Positions 1 through 8,532 of a DNA stretch of 64,000 nt are shown here, piece after piece. The translations under genes and the position numbers were made by a program. Numbering within the stretch: the stretch's first letter is position 1; each line of letters begins with the position of its first letter. Source of the stretch: Desulfobacter hydrogenophilus (GTDB taxonomy: Bacteria > Desulfobacterota > Desulfobacteria > Desulfobacterales > Desulfobacteraceae); contig NZ_CP036313.1 of assembly GCF_004319545.1 (NCBI RefSeq), positions 3,970,501 through 4,034,500 on the forward strand. The letters are read 5' to 3'. A model generated the notes under the pieces. It had not been told where the DNA came from, did no database searches, and was given only the letters and a program-made list of their open reading frames with translations.

Positions 1-1
1 A

Positions 2-1681
<1,680 letters not shown>

Positions 1682-1938
1682 CGCCGGCAGGCAATTTTAG
1701 AACGGTGAAGACTTTCTCCTTTTTTTTCCTTTCTAATATTAATCCGTCAAAAAAGGCGGTGTTTCAAGCTGAATGGGAACATCGCCTTAATTATTTTGCT
1801 ATCTACATTCTCTATTTTTCTTTACAAGTTCTATATACAGAAACAAAAAGGTTGACAAAAATCTAATAATCATCGTAGGACGTTTGTCAATCAGGTTTTG
1901 TTGTCTATTTGTACTATACTCTTAAAAGGGAGAAAAGG

Positions 1939-3000
1939 ATGAAAAAGATTATTGTAGTTTTGGCAGCACTTGTTTTAATGGCGGGTTCGGCCTATGCCGC
2001 AGAGTGGAATTTTTATGGACAAGCTCGTCTAAGTACCTTTTGGTCAGAAACTGACGAAATCTCCGGCCCTGACGGCGATGTACAATACAGTGAAGGACTT
2101 CATAGCATTTCCCGTATTGGTGCAACGGTTAAAGTATCTGACGAATTGATCGGACGTTTTGAATATGGAACCGGTGTTAATCTTCGTTTGCTTTATGGTG
2201 AATGGGACTTTGGTGCCGGTAAATTAAAAGTGGGCCAGGACTACACGCCTCTGAACTGGATCATTTCAACCCAGGCTTATTATGATGTTAATCTTTTACA
2301 AGTGGGTGGTGTCTATTCCCACCGCCACCCTCAGATTGGTCTGACTTTTGGTGATTTTAAGGTTGCTTTTCGTTCACTTGAAAACAGTGGACGGACAAAA
2401 ACTACTTTTGTCAACAACAATGACGACGCCTTTGACGGGGATATTCAGCTTGTTATTCCCGTCATTGAAGCTACTTATGAGCTTGATTTTGACATGGTTA
2501 CCCTGATCTTCGGCGCCGGCTACAGCACCTTTGAGGTTACTGATAACGCTAATGGTATCTACGAAGAGGATGTTGATTCCTATGTTCTTGCTTTGGGCGG
2601 CCAGTTTGACATGGCTGGTTTCTATATGAAAGGTGATGTTTATTATGGCCAGAATGCCGGTAACTTAATCTGGATTTCTGTTGTTGACAATGGTACGTCC
2701 CCGGATGACGGTTTCGCACAAATTGAGGGAGGGGAACTGCTTGATAACGAATGTCTTGGCTTTTCGCTGATTGCTGGTTATAGAATTAATGACACCTTTA
2801 CTGTTGAAGCAGGTTATGGTTATACACAGACCGAACTTGATCACAGCGATGATAATGAATCCGCTACATACTATATTAATACCACCATCACTCTGGCGCC
2901 CGGCGTATTCATTACTCCTGAAATTGGTCTCTTTGACGGCAAAGATAGCGGAGACATGGAAAAACTTTACTATGGCCTCAAATGGCAGATCAACTTCTAA
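1939..3000 (+). CDS. Outer-membrane beta-barrel (porin-like) protein
   Basis: Predicted 353-residue exported protein. The start at ATG 1939 is chosen because it follows a purine-rich stretch with GGGAG and AAAAGG, and it begins a classic signal peptide: MKK, a hydrophobic core IIVVLAALVLMAG, and cleavage after SAYA at about residue 21. The upstream in-frame start at 1909 would add ten residues with no ribosome-binding site. The mature part is rich in alternating aromatic/polar strands with Gly and Asp-rich turns, and it ends in a Phe (QINF), the terminal residue recognised by the Bam machinery. This is typical of trimeric or general porins in Desulfobacterota. Substrate is not predictable. 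It stands alone and is followed by a hairpin with a T-run. Confidence 0.8.
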   Translation: MKKIIVVLAALVLMAGSAYAAEWNFYGQARLSTFWSETDEISGPDGDVQYSEGLHSISRIGATVKVSDELIGRFEYGTGVNLRLLYGEWDFGAGKLKVGQDYTPLNWIISTQAYYDVNLLQVGGVYSHRHPQIGLTFGDFKVAFRSLENSGRTKTTFVNNNDDAFDGDIQLVIPVIEATYELDFDMVTLIFGAGYSTFEVTDNANGIYEEDVDSYVLALGGQFDMAGFYMKGDVYYGQNAGNLIWISVVDNGTSPDDGFAQIEGGELLDNECLGFSLIAGYRINDTFTVEAGYGYTQTELDHSDDNESATYYINTTITLAPGVFITPEIGLFDGKDSGDMEKLYYGLKWQINF

Positions 3001-3038
3001 TGATGTGGTGATTTAGTCAGATACAACGAAATCTGAGG

Positions 3039-3089
3039 GGTTTCAGGCTTTGGCAGTTTCGGTAAGCAAGCGGGAAACCATCTTTTTTT
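3039..3089 (+). terminator. Probable Rho-independent terminator of the porin gene
   Basis: An imperfect hairpin pairs GGTTTC (3039-3044) with GAAACC (3074-3079) and GCTT (3047-3050) with AAGC (3064-3067). It is followed by seven T residues (3083-3089). The stem has bulges, so efficiency is uncertain. Confidence 0.5.
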
Positions 3090-3102
3090 ATGGAAAGAGA
3101 AG

Positions 3103-3181
3103 AAGCGTCATCTTTAAAGTATCAAGGTTGCGACGGCTGTTGGCTGCAACAAAACCTTGTTAACCATAGAAGATGGCGCTT
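3103..3181. other. Long imperfect hairpin in intergenic DNA
   Basis: AAGCGTCATCTT (3103-3114) pairs with AAGATGGCGCTT (3170-3181) with one mismatch (a G-U pair in one orientation). Inside it CAAGGTT (3123-3129) pairs with AACCTTG (3153-3159). The result is a 79-base two-level stem-loop with a GC-rich tip. It lies after the porin terminator and before the promoter of the next gene, so it could be a small RNA, a second terminator or a remnant palindrome. Confidence 0.5.
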
Positions 3182-3263
3182 TCTTATTGACGACCTGTTC
3201 CGGGTTGTCATCAAACAGCGCTGTTGCCGATAAAGTTTTAGGCCGGTTGCACGTTCTTTTGTC

Positions 3264-3293
3264 TTGACACAGGCAGCTACAGATTTATATGCT
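3264..3293 (+). promoter_or_regulatory. Candidate sigma-70 promoter
   Basis: TTGACA (3264-3269) and TATGCT (3288-3293) are separated by 18 bases. They lie about 55 bases upstream of the 3348 start codon and point toward it. Confidence 0.5.
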
Positions 3294-3347
3294 TTAAATT
3301 AGGGAAGTAAATTTCAGTCAACTGATGTTTAATCAAGGAGTATTTAT

Positions 3348-3677
3348 ATGGAGATTCAAAAATTTCTTGAACTCAAAGATGCCTTTGAACTGGAGAAATA
3401 TGTTAAAAACATGGATTTTGATAAAAAAAACTGCTGCTCATTTTATGGATCACCTAAAAAACATCCATATGGAAAAGAACGTGTTATTCTGGTGGCAGAT
3501 CCATTTGGTGAGCACACCTTTTACTATGATTTTAAACTAAAAGACATTCTGTCAATAGAAGAGCAGCCTCACATTACAAATCCGGCCGGAGGTTCGATCT
3601 CCATGGTCCGACTCTGGGTGAAAAACGGCAGCATCGGACTGCAGTGTACCCCGTTTGCCGTGGGACAAAAAATTTGA
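3348..3677 (+). CDS. Small unknown protein, 109 aa
   Basis: Not recognised. The start is well supported: AAGGAG at 3334-3339 sits eight bases before the ATG, and a good promoter lies upstream. The protein is soluble, begins MEIQKFLELKDAFELEKY (helical, acidic/basic), and contains a Cys pair (NCCSFYG, residues ~24-30). The second half is beta-rich with alternating hydrophobic residues (VILVADPFG, MVRLWVKNGSIGLQC). There is no signal peptide or membrane segment. The composition and layout suggest a small conserved domain protein rather than a random frame. It is transcribed alone, with a pseudogene downstream. Confidence 0.65.
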   Translation: MEIQKFLELKDAFELEKYVKNMDFDKKNCCSFYGSPKKHPYGKERVILVADPFGEHTFYYDFKLKDILSIEEQPHITNPAGGSISMVRLWVKNGSIGLQCTPFAVGQKI

Positions 3678-4540
3678 GCTGGTTCAAGACCTTTGACCTT
3701 ATCTAATATACCAAAATACTGCCATTGACATTTGTTATAAAGAACTGCAGGATATAAGAAAACCTTTACAAAAAGGATTTTCTTATCATGAATTTATCCA
3801 TTCCCAATACCATGAAAGCCCTGGCCAAAAGAAGGACTCTGGTTGCAAGAGATACCGGTTCCCGGTATCAGTCACAACGAAGTGCTTATTAAAATTTTAA
3901 AGACAGCCATTTGCGGCACGGGTGTGCATATTTACAACTGGGATCAATGGTCCCAAAAAAACATTCCCGTGCCCGTTGGCCACGAATTTGTGGGGAAAGT
4001 TGTTGCTGTGGGTTCCCATGTAAACGATTGCAGGCCCGGCGATCTGGTTTCCGGGGAAGGCCATATTATTTGCGGTCATTGCAAAACATGCAGGTGCCAG
4101 AAATATTGTGGTCACGGATATTAACCCTTTTCGTCTGGGCTTTGCCCAGACAGTTGGGGCACCCGTGCCGTTAATCCGGAAAACGAAAGCCTGGCCACGG
4201 TACAAAAGGAACTTGACATGAAAGAGGGCTTTGATGTGGCTATGGAAATGTCTGGAAGCTCTGCAGCCCTTGACGCCATAATAAATAACATGTTTCATGG
4301 CGGAAAAATCGCGCTTATAGGCATTTTGCCTGAACAAATCCCCATGGACTGGAACAAAGTTGTCTTTAACATGCTTACCATCAAGGGGATATATGGACGG
4401 CAGATGTTTGAAACCTGGTATAAAATGACTGCCATGGTTCAAAGCGGTCTTGATATTTCCCCTCTGATTACCCACAGGTTCCATTACACTGAATTCCAAA
4501 AAAGGATTTGATGTTATGCGGTTGGGATATTCAGGAAAAG

Positions 4541-4563
4541 CTATGGCAGCAAATGACGGTTGG
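4541..4563 (+). repeat. Left terminal inverted repeat of the insertion sequence
   Basis: 23-base end beginning CTATGGCAGCAAATGACGG, directly preceded by the target duplication AGGAAAAG (4533-4540). It differs from the right end at two positions (GC against AT after CTATG). Confidence 0.9.
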
Positions 4564-4716
4564 AATCTTGAAAAGCCCCATCAATAATGACGTCCTACCT
4601 CGAACTTGAAACTGATAAAGTATGTGTTTTCCTTAAAGTTCACTCCAATATGTTCATTTTTAGCCTATCGACCTAAAATTTCAGGGAAAAATAGTTTGAA
4701 ACCCCTTCCATATCCA

Positions 4717-4761
4717 TGATAAAGTATGCGTAATTCGTTCACAATTACACATACTTTATCA
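4717..4761. promoter_or_regulatory. 19-bp palindrome just upstream of the first IS gene
   Basis: TGATAAAGTATG (4717-4728) is inverted as CATACTTTATCA (4750-4761). After one mismatch the arms continue inward as GTAATT/AATTAC around a 7-base loop. The 12-mer also occurs once as a direct copy at 4613-4624. The palindrome ends just before the GGAGG ribosome-binding site of the ORF at 4772. It may be an operator for the helix-turn-helix protein, or a hairpin in the mRNA that masks translation from outside transcripts. Confidence 0.6.
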
Positions 4762-4771
4762 CGGAGGGGGA

Positions 4772-5413
4772 ATGGATGAATATGACGTTCGGAAAAAGTT
4801 TAGGCAAGACAAAATTATGGCAATTGAAAAGCTGGCGCAATTACTCCAATGCTCTGCGATAACAGTGAGAAGAAGATTAAAAAAGTGGAAAACATTCACA
4901 AGCATAAATCAAAACGGTCGCTACTACACATTGCCCGAAATTCCTGAATTTGACGATAATGGATTATGGAAATATCAATTTGCTCTATTTTCCAAGCACG
5001 GCAATTTAAAACAAACAATTATTGAATTGGTAAAAAGATCTGAAGCTGGGCTCAGTGCCGCTGATATTTCGAGCATTATTGAGATCCCTTCAAGTAGTTC
5101 CTATTTTTCACAAATCAAGCAATCCGACGAAATCAAACGAGAAAAACATCAGGGCCGGTTTGTTTATTTTTCAGCGGCACCCAACAAATATCAACTACAA
5201 AAAAGGGGTGCAGAACGACACAAGACCGATGGTTGGCCCACTGATACCCAGGCAGTTAAAATTTTAGTACACATAATAAAAAACCCAGGTATTGAAGTTG
5301 ACCGGCTTGCCATTGAATCTGCTCTTCCGGGTGAGCGCTTTGACCCAGTTGTTGTTAAACAATTTTTGCAATTCCATGACCTTTTAAAAAAAACTTCGGA
5401 TACAGAGCCATAA
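4772..5413 (+). CDS. IS accessory protein with N-terminal helix-turn-helix (ORF A)
   Basis: 213 residues. Residues ~16-41 (AIEKLAQLLQCSAITVRRRL) look like a winged or Lux-type helix-turn-helix followed by a basic wing. The middle (~70-130) holds a second small helical region reminiscent of another winged helix, and the C-terminal third is helical. GGAGG at 4763-4767 precedes the ATG. It lies wholly inside the insertion sequence. Its last codons pass over a run of eight A. A -1 slip there joins it to the open transposase frame, so this may be the free DNA-binding product (like OrfA of IS3-type elements) as well as the N-terminus of the full transposase. The helix-turn-helix call is from pattern only. 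Confidence 0.75.
   Translation: MDEYDVRKKFRQDKIMAIEKLAQLLQCSAITVRRRLKKWKTFTSINQNGRYYTLPEIPEFDDNGLWKYQFALFSKHGNLKQTIIELVKRSEAGLSAADISSIIEIPSSSSYFSQIKQSDEIKREKHQGRFVYFSAAPNKYQLQKRGAERHKTDGWPTDTQAVKILVHIIKNPGIEVDRLAIESALPGERFDPVVVKQFLQFHDLLKKTSDTEP
5386..5392 (+). promoter_or_regulatory. Candidate -1 frameshift slippery heptamer A AAA AAA
   Basis: In the ORF A frame the codons read CTT TTA AAA AAA ACT, which places A_AAA_AAA in the canonical phase for -1 slippage. The -1 frame is open from 5392 (AAC TTC GGA TAC) through the TTG at 5524 and on to the transposase stop at 7188. The fusion would be about 800 residues. Alternatively one A was lost from an originally continuous gene. Confidence 0.6.
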
Positions 5414-5523
5414 AATGTCTCACAGGGTATATCGACAAAATCACTGAAGGGATTTGTCCGCAGAATCTATTTCCGGAGGAGCCAACTATTTCCTTTTATC
5501 CGCAGGAGGTAGGCCAACGGGAT

Positions 5524-7188
5524 TTGAAAGTGCTCAAAACCAGGAAGAAAAACGTTGTGACTTTGGATATCGGGGCATTTTGTGCAAAGGAAACAGTTTT
5601 GGTCAATCCAATTGATAACACGGTCCATCAAAGTCAACAGCTTCGTTCTTTGACCCCATATCGGTGCACGTATGGGTATGATGTGTTGGTTTTTGTCGGA
5701 TATGGACTTTTTGTTCACTGTCTATCAGAACAGCAAATCATTGCACTGCTGTCAGATAGAAATATAACCATTTCTCAACGAGAGATTGGTTTCCTTGGTA
5801 AGAAATTTATTGCTTATCTGGCCATAGCCCATCAGCAGGCACAGCAACGATTAAATCAACTGATGTCACACAAAGGCGGCTATATTCTGCATATAGATGG
5901 CACTTGCGAAGGCGGCAGTCCTCATCTTTTTACCGGTATGGACGGCATTGCTCAAATAGTATTGGATAATATCAAATTGCCCTCGGAAAAAGCAGAATCC
6001 ATCATCCCCTTTTTAGAAAGAATAAAAAAGCAATACGGCAACCCGGTTGCTCTGGTCCATGATATGGGTAAAGGCATTTTATCGGCAGTAGAGGTTGTGT
6101 TCAAAGGTATTCCGGATTTCATCTGCCATTTCCATTTTTTAAGAGATATTGGAAAAGATTTATATGAAGCAGAATACGCTAAGATTAGAATCCGTTTAAC
6201 AAAGCATAAAATCAGAACAGTGCTTCGGGCAAAAGCAAAGGCGCTGGACTCTCTCATGGGAAACGATACTCAACTTGGGACAGGGCTATTAGAGTGTATT
6301 GCTGAAAATCAGCCGAACACAATACCCGCAGAAAAACTGGCGATTGTGTCGTCATATGTCATGATCCATTGGGCTCTTGACACAACTGGCCAACTTGAGG
6401 GTTATGGTTTCCCATTTGATTGCCCGCACTTTATTTTTTACCAGCGGCTAAAAGTCCTGTATAAAATGGTGGACACCTCTGGCTACAATCAATTCGATAA
6501 ACATTTCTTCAATCTTTGGAAGCCTCTCAATAAAATCATCAATGACCAACAGTTGAGAAGCGCCGCTAAGCAAATTGAAAAAAAGATGGAAACCTTCAAA
6601 CAACTCCGAACCGCCTTATCCATAACCGTTTCTGAAAATAAGAAAGGACTTAATGATGACGGCGATAATAATACCAATATAAAACGTATTGCTCAGAAAG
6701 TGAAAAGATTCAGGGCGCAAATAATGGCAGACCCGAAATTATCTCAAACAGACTCATATAAAAAAATGATCAAACAGATCGACACTTACTGGGAGAAACT
6801 TTTTGCCGATCCAATTACAATCGAAACATCCAATGGTCAGCAGGTTCACATCCAACCTCAACGCACAAACAATATTTTGGAACGATTTTTCCGGGAACTT
6901 AAACGTAGAAACCGGAAAAGAAGTGGAACAATATCATTAAATAAAAGGCTCAAAACCATGCTCACAGACACGCCGTTAATCAAGAATCTTGATAAAGCAG
7001 AATATATGGAAGCCATCCTTGATGGGAATGCTACTTTGGAGGAACGATTCGAAAAAATTGACTACAACATGGTTCTTGAAAAATTAAACGACGAACAAAA
7101 AACGTATGGAAAAATTAGCCCTGAAATGAAAAAAATAATTCAGCGGCCTGATTTGCCGAAAAAATTGGCATCCTTATTCGCTACTTAA
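5524..7188 (+). CDS. DDE transposase of the insertion sequence (ORF B)
   Basis: 554 residues from TTG 5524, but the same frame is open from 5392 and the TTG has only a poorly placed AGGAGG upstream. It is therefore probably made as a frameshift fusion with ORF A. The proposed catalytic acids are Asp125 in LHIDGTCEG, Asp180 in LVHDMGKGILSAVE and Glu453 in TNNILERFFRELKRRNRKRSG. ICHFHFLRDIGKD follows the second Asp, recalling the C/H motif of Mutator-like transposases. The Arg-rich sequence after the Glu also resembles IS256 enzymes. The spacing from Asp180 to Glu453 is long because a helical insertion of IS256 or ISL3 type lies between. There are no stops or frameshifts inside, and the element has intact ends, so it may be active. 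Confidence 0.85.
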   Translation: MKVLKTRKKNVVTLDIGAFCAKETVLVNPIDNTVHQSQQLRSLTPYRCTYGYDVLVFVGYGLFVHCLSEQQIIALLSDRNITISQREIGFLGKKFIAYLAIAHQQAQQRLNQLMSHKGGYILHIDGTCEGGSPHLFTGMDGIAQIVLDNIKLPSEKAESIIPFLERIKKQYGNPVALVHDMGKGILSAVEVVFKGIPDFICHFHFLRDIGKDLYEAEYAKIRIRLTKHKIRTVLRAKAKALDSLMGNDTQLGTGLLECIAENQPNTIPAEKLAIVSSYVMIHWALDTTGQLEGYGFPFDCPHFIFYQRLKVLYKMVDTSGYNQFDKHFFNLWKPLNKIINDQQLRSAAKQIEKKMETFKQLRTALSITVSENKKGLNDDGDNNTNIKRIAQKVKRFRAQIMADPKLSQTDSYKKMIKQIDTYWEKLFADPITIETSNGQQVHIQPQRTNNILERFFRELKRRNRKRSGTISLNKRLKTMLTDTPLIKNLDKAEYMEAILDGNATLEERFEKIDYNMVLEKLNDEQKTYGKISPEMKKIIQRPDLPKKLASLFAT

Positions 7189-7202
7189 GAGCAAGATCAA
7201 TA

Positions 7203-7225
7203 CCAACCGTCATTTGCTATCATAG
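7203..7225 (-). repeat. Right terminal inverted repeat of the insertion sequence
   Basis: Read on the minus strand it starts CTATGATAGCAAATGACGG. It is directly followed by the second copy of AGGAAAAG (7226-7233) and then by the last codons of tdh. Confidence 0.9.
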
Positions 7226-7267
7226 AGGAAAAGTGATACTGGATTGGGATTAAGGACCGCAGATTAA

Positions 7268-7330
7268 ATAACTTGAATGAAATAGCTTGCCTTTTGGCCC
7301 ATCTACGTCGTTGCATCAAAGGTCCAATAG
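7268..7330 (+). repeat. 63-bp dispersed repeat, copy 1
   Basis: This stretch matches the complement of 35528-35590 without gaps at roughly 84 percent identity, including a perfect 22-base end GTTGCATCAAAGGTCCAATA(G). In both places it reads L-(N/D)-EIACL..HL..CIKGPI. It follows the tdh stop and a copy of the 13-mer AGGACCGCAGATT (7253-7265). Confidence 0.6.
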
Positions 7331-7371
7331 ACCTGGTGTCAAAATTCATGTCAGGTAAACCGGTAGTTAGA

Positions 7372-7415
7372 CGAAAAGTTATCCAAATGCAAAACCGCAG
7401 ATGGGTAACTTTTCG
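7372..7415 (-). terminator. Hairpin downstream of the REC-GGDEF gene
   Basis: CGAAAAGTTATCC (7372-7384) pairs with GGGTAACTTTTCG (7403-7415) with one mismatch or G-U pair, nine bases past the stop codon of the leftward gene. No strong T-run follows, so termination is only probable. Confidence 0.4.
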
Positions 7416-7423
7416 CCCAAAAA

Positions 7424-8392
7424 CTAATTTATCAAAGTGCTTGGGGGCTGGGGTTGATCAGAACCGGACGCTTTGGAAAGACACCCGATGGCGTCTTTGC
7501 TTGATTCCTTTATTCTGAACATCAGTTGGTCGGCCAGCTTGAGCAGCGCTCTTGCTTCTGTTGCATCGTCAGGGTAGGCTGCGATGCCGAAGCTTGCGCT
7601 CAGTTTTACGTTACACCCTTCACCGCTCAGGTACAGTGTCTGTTTCATCCGGGAACGAATGCTTTCAGTTGTTTTTATTGCCTGGTCCTTATTGAATTCC
7701 GGCAATACGATAACAAATTCATCTCCACCATATGCCACGCCGTAGCATGGTTTTGAAATTGATTCCATGATGGTTTCGGCAATTTCTCGAAGAGCCCGGT
7801 TGCCGTTTAGATGCCCGTAAGTATCCACAACATGTTTAAAATTATCAATATCCATAAAGAGCAGAGCAAAGGATTTGTTTTCAACTTTACTGCGTTCAAT
7901 CAGCTGGTACAGCTCATCGTACAGATAACGCGTGTTATAAAGGCCTGTTAAATCGTCATGAATCGTTAGATGTTCCAATCTTGCATTGATTTTTTTCATT
8001 TCCTTTCGCGAATGGCTCAGCTCAAGCTGTGTCTTCACGCGCACCAGCAATTCGGTCACATTAAACGGTTTGCCGATGTAATCCACCACACCAGCCTGAA
8101 ATCCTTCCACAATACTCTTCCCATCGGTCTTGGCCGTCAAGAAGATGATGGGAATATCCTGGGTTTCGGTCTGACTTTTAAGCTGACGGCAGACTTCAAA
8201 ACCATCCATTCCCGGCATCACGATGTCCAGAAGGATCAGATCAGGAGGCTCCTTAACAATGTGCGCCAAAGCGGATTTACCGTCCATGGCTGTGCTTACG
8301 TTGTACTGAATTCCTATAACTGTAACGAGAATATCGATATTTTCCTGGACATCATCTACCACCATTACCGTAAAATTTTTATCGTTATTCAC
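7424..8392 (-). CDS. Response regulator with GGDEF output (diguanylate cyclase)
   Basis: 322 residues, cytoplasmic. The receiver domain spans residues ~8-122 with acidic pocket VVDD, phospho-acceptor Asp56 (LILLDIVMP), Thr/Ser at FLTA and Lys108 (GKPF). A short helical linker leads to a GGDEF domain (~140-305) with an intact GGDEF at 222-226, preceded by LTIHDDLTGLYN. Phosphorylation is expected to control cyclic di-GMP synthesis, as in PleD/WspR-type proteins. The RxxD inhibitory site normally found five residues before GGDEF is absent (SKPCYGVAYGGDEF), so product inhibition through that site is unlikely. Start is GTG at 8392 with AAAGG upstream. It is monocistronic, and no partner kinase is adjacent. 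Confidence 0.92.
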   Translation of the reverse strand: MNNDKNFTVMVVDDVQENIDILVTVIGIQYNVSTAMDGKSALAHIVKEPPDLILLDIVMPGMDGFEVCRQLKSQTETQDIPIIFLTAKTDGKSIVEGFQAGVVDYIGKPFNVTELLVRVKTQLELSHSRKEMKKINARLEHLTIHDDLTGLYNTRYLYDELYQLIERSKVENKSFALLFMDIDNFKHVVDTYGHLNGNRALREIAETIMESISKPCYGVAYGGDEFVIVLPEFNKDQAIKTTESIRSRMKQTLYLSGEGCNVKLSASFGIAAYPDDATEARALLKLADQLMFRIKESSKDAIGCLSKASGSDQPQPPSTLIN

Positions 8393-8532
8393 AGGAAATT
8401 ACCTTTCGGTTTAGAATAGAAATAAATTGGAGGTCATTAGTAGAATCAAATAGAACCCCCCTGCTTTGTCAAGTAAATAGATGAAATAGCACCAATTCTC
8501 AATGAATTATTCAGCCGGCAACAAATTTTACG

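Larger units (their letters stand above)
4541..7225 (+). mobile_element. Complete insertion sequence, 2,685 bp, two overlapping-frame ORFs
   Basis: The ends are near-perfect inverted repeats: CTATGGCAGCAAATGACGG at the left and the complement of CTATGATAGCAAATGACGG at the right. Both continue GTTGG, giving about 21 matches in 23. The element is flanked by a perfect 8-bp direct repeat AGGAAAAG (4533-4540 and 7226-7233), and removing it plus one copy restores the 3' end of tdh in frame (SGKVILDWD). It carries a small helix-turn-helix ORF and a DDE transposase ORF in the -1 frame. The 8-bp duplication and the Arg-rich motif near the last catalytic Glu resemble the IS256/Mutator group. The extra first ORF does not fit, so the family is left open. 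Confidence 0.92.
3812..7253 (+). pseudogene. tdh: L-threonine 3-dehydrogenase (tdh), decayed and split by an insertion sequence
   Basis: Tdh is a zinc-dependent medium-chain dehydrogenase that oxidises threonine. The gene starts at ATG 3812 (MKALAKRR). Recognisable pieces lie in shifting frames: [18 protein letters not shown] from 3834, [20 protein letters not shown], and [14 protein letters not shown] with zinc-binding cysteines. Then about 100 codons are deleted near 4090. [16 protein letters not shown] follows, then another frameshift near 4165, and EGFDVAMEMSGSSAALDAI to YGRQMFETWYKMTAMVQSG. An A-run near 4500 shifts the frame again before GFDVMRLGYSG. The insertion sequence 4541-7225 interrupts here. 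The last codons, GKVILDWD and TAA, resume after it at 7226-7253. The usual partner gene kbl is absent. The internal deletion and several frameshifts show that the gene was already dead or dying independently of the insertion. Confidence 0.9.

Noticed and set aside
3030..3090. Possible riboswitch (GEMM-like) after the porin gene
   Set aside because: The hairpin and T-run fit a terminator, the position is 3' to a gene, and the conserved GEMM bases are not present.
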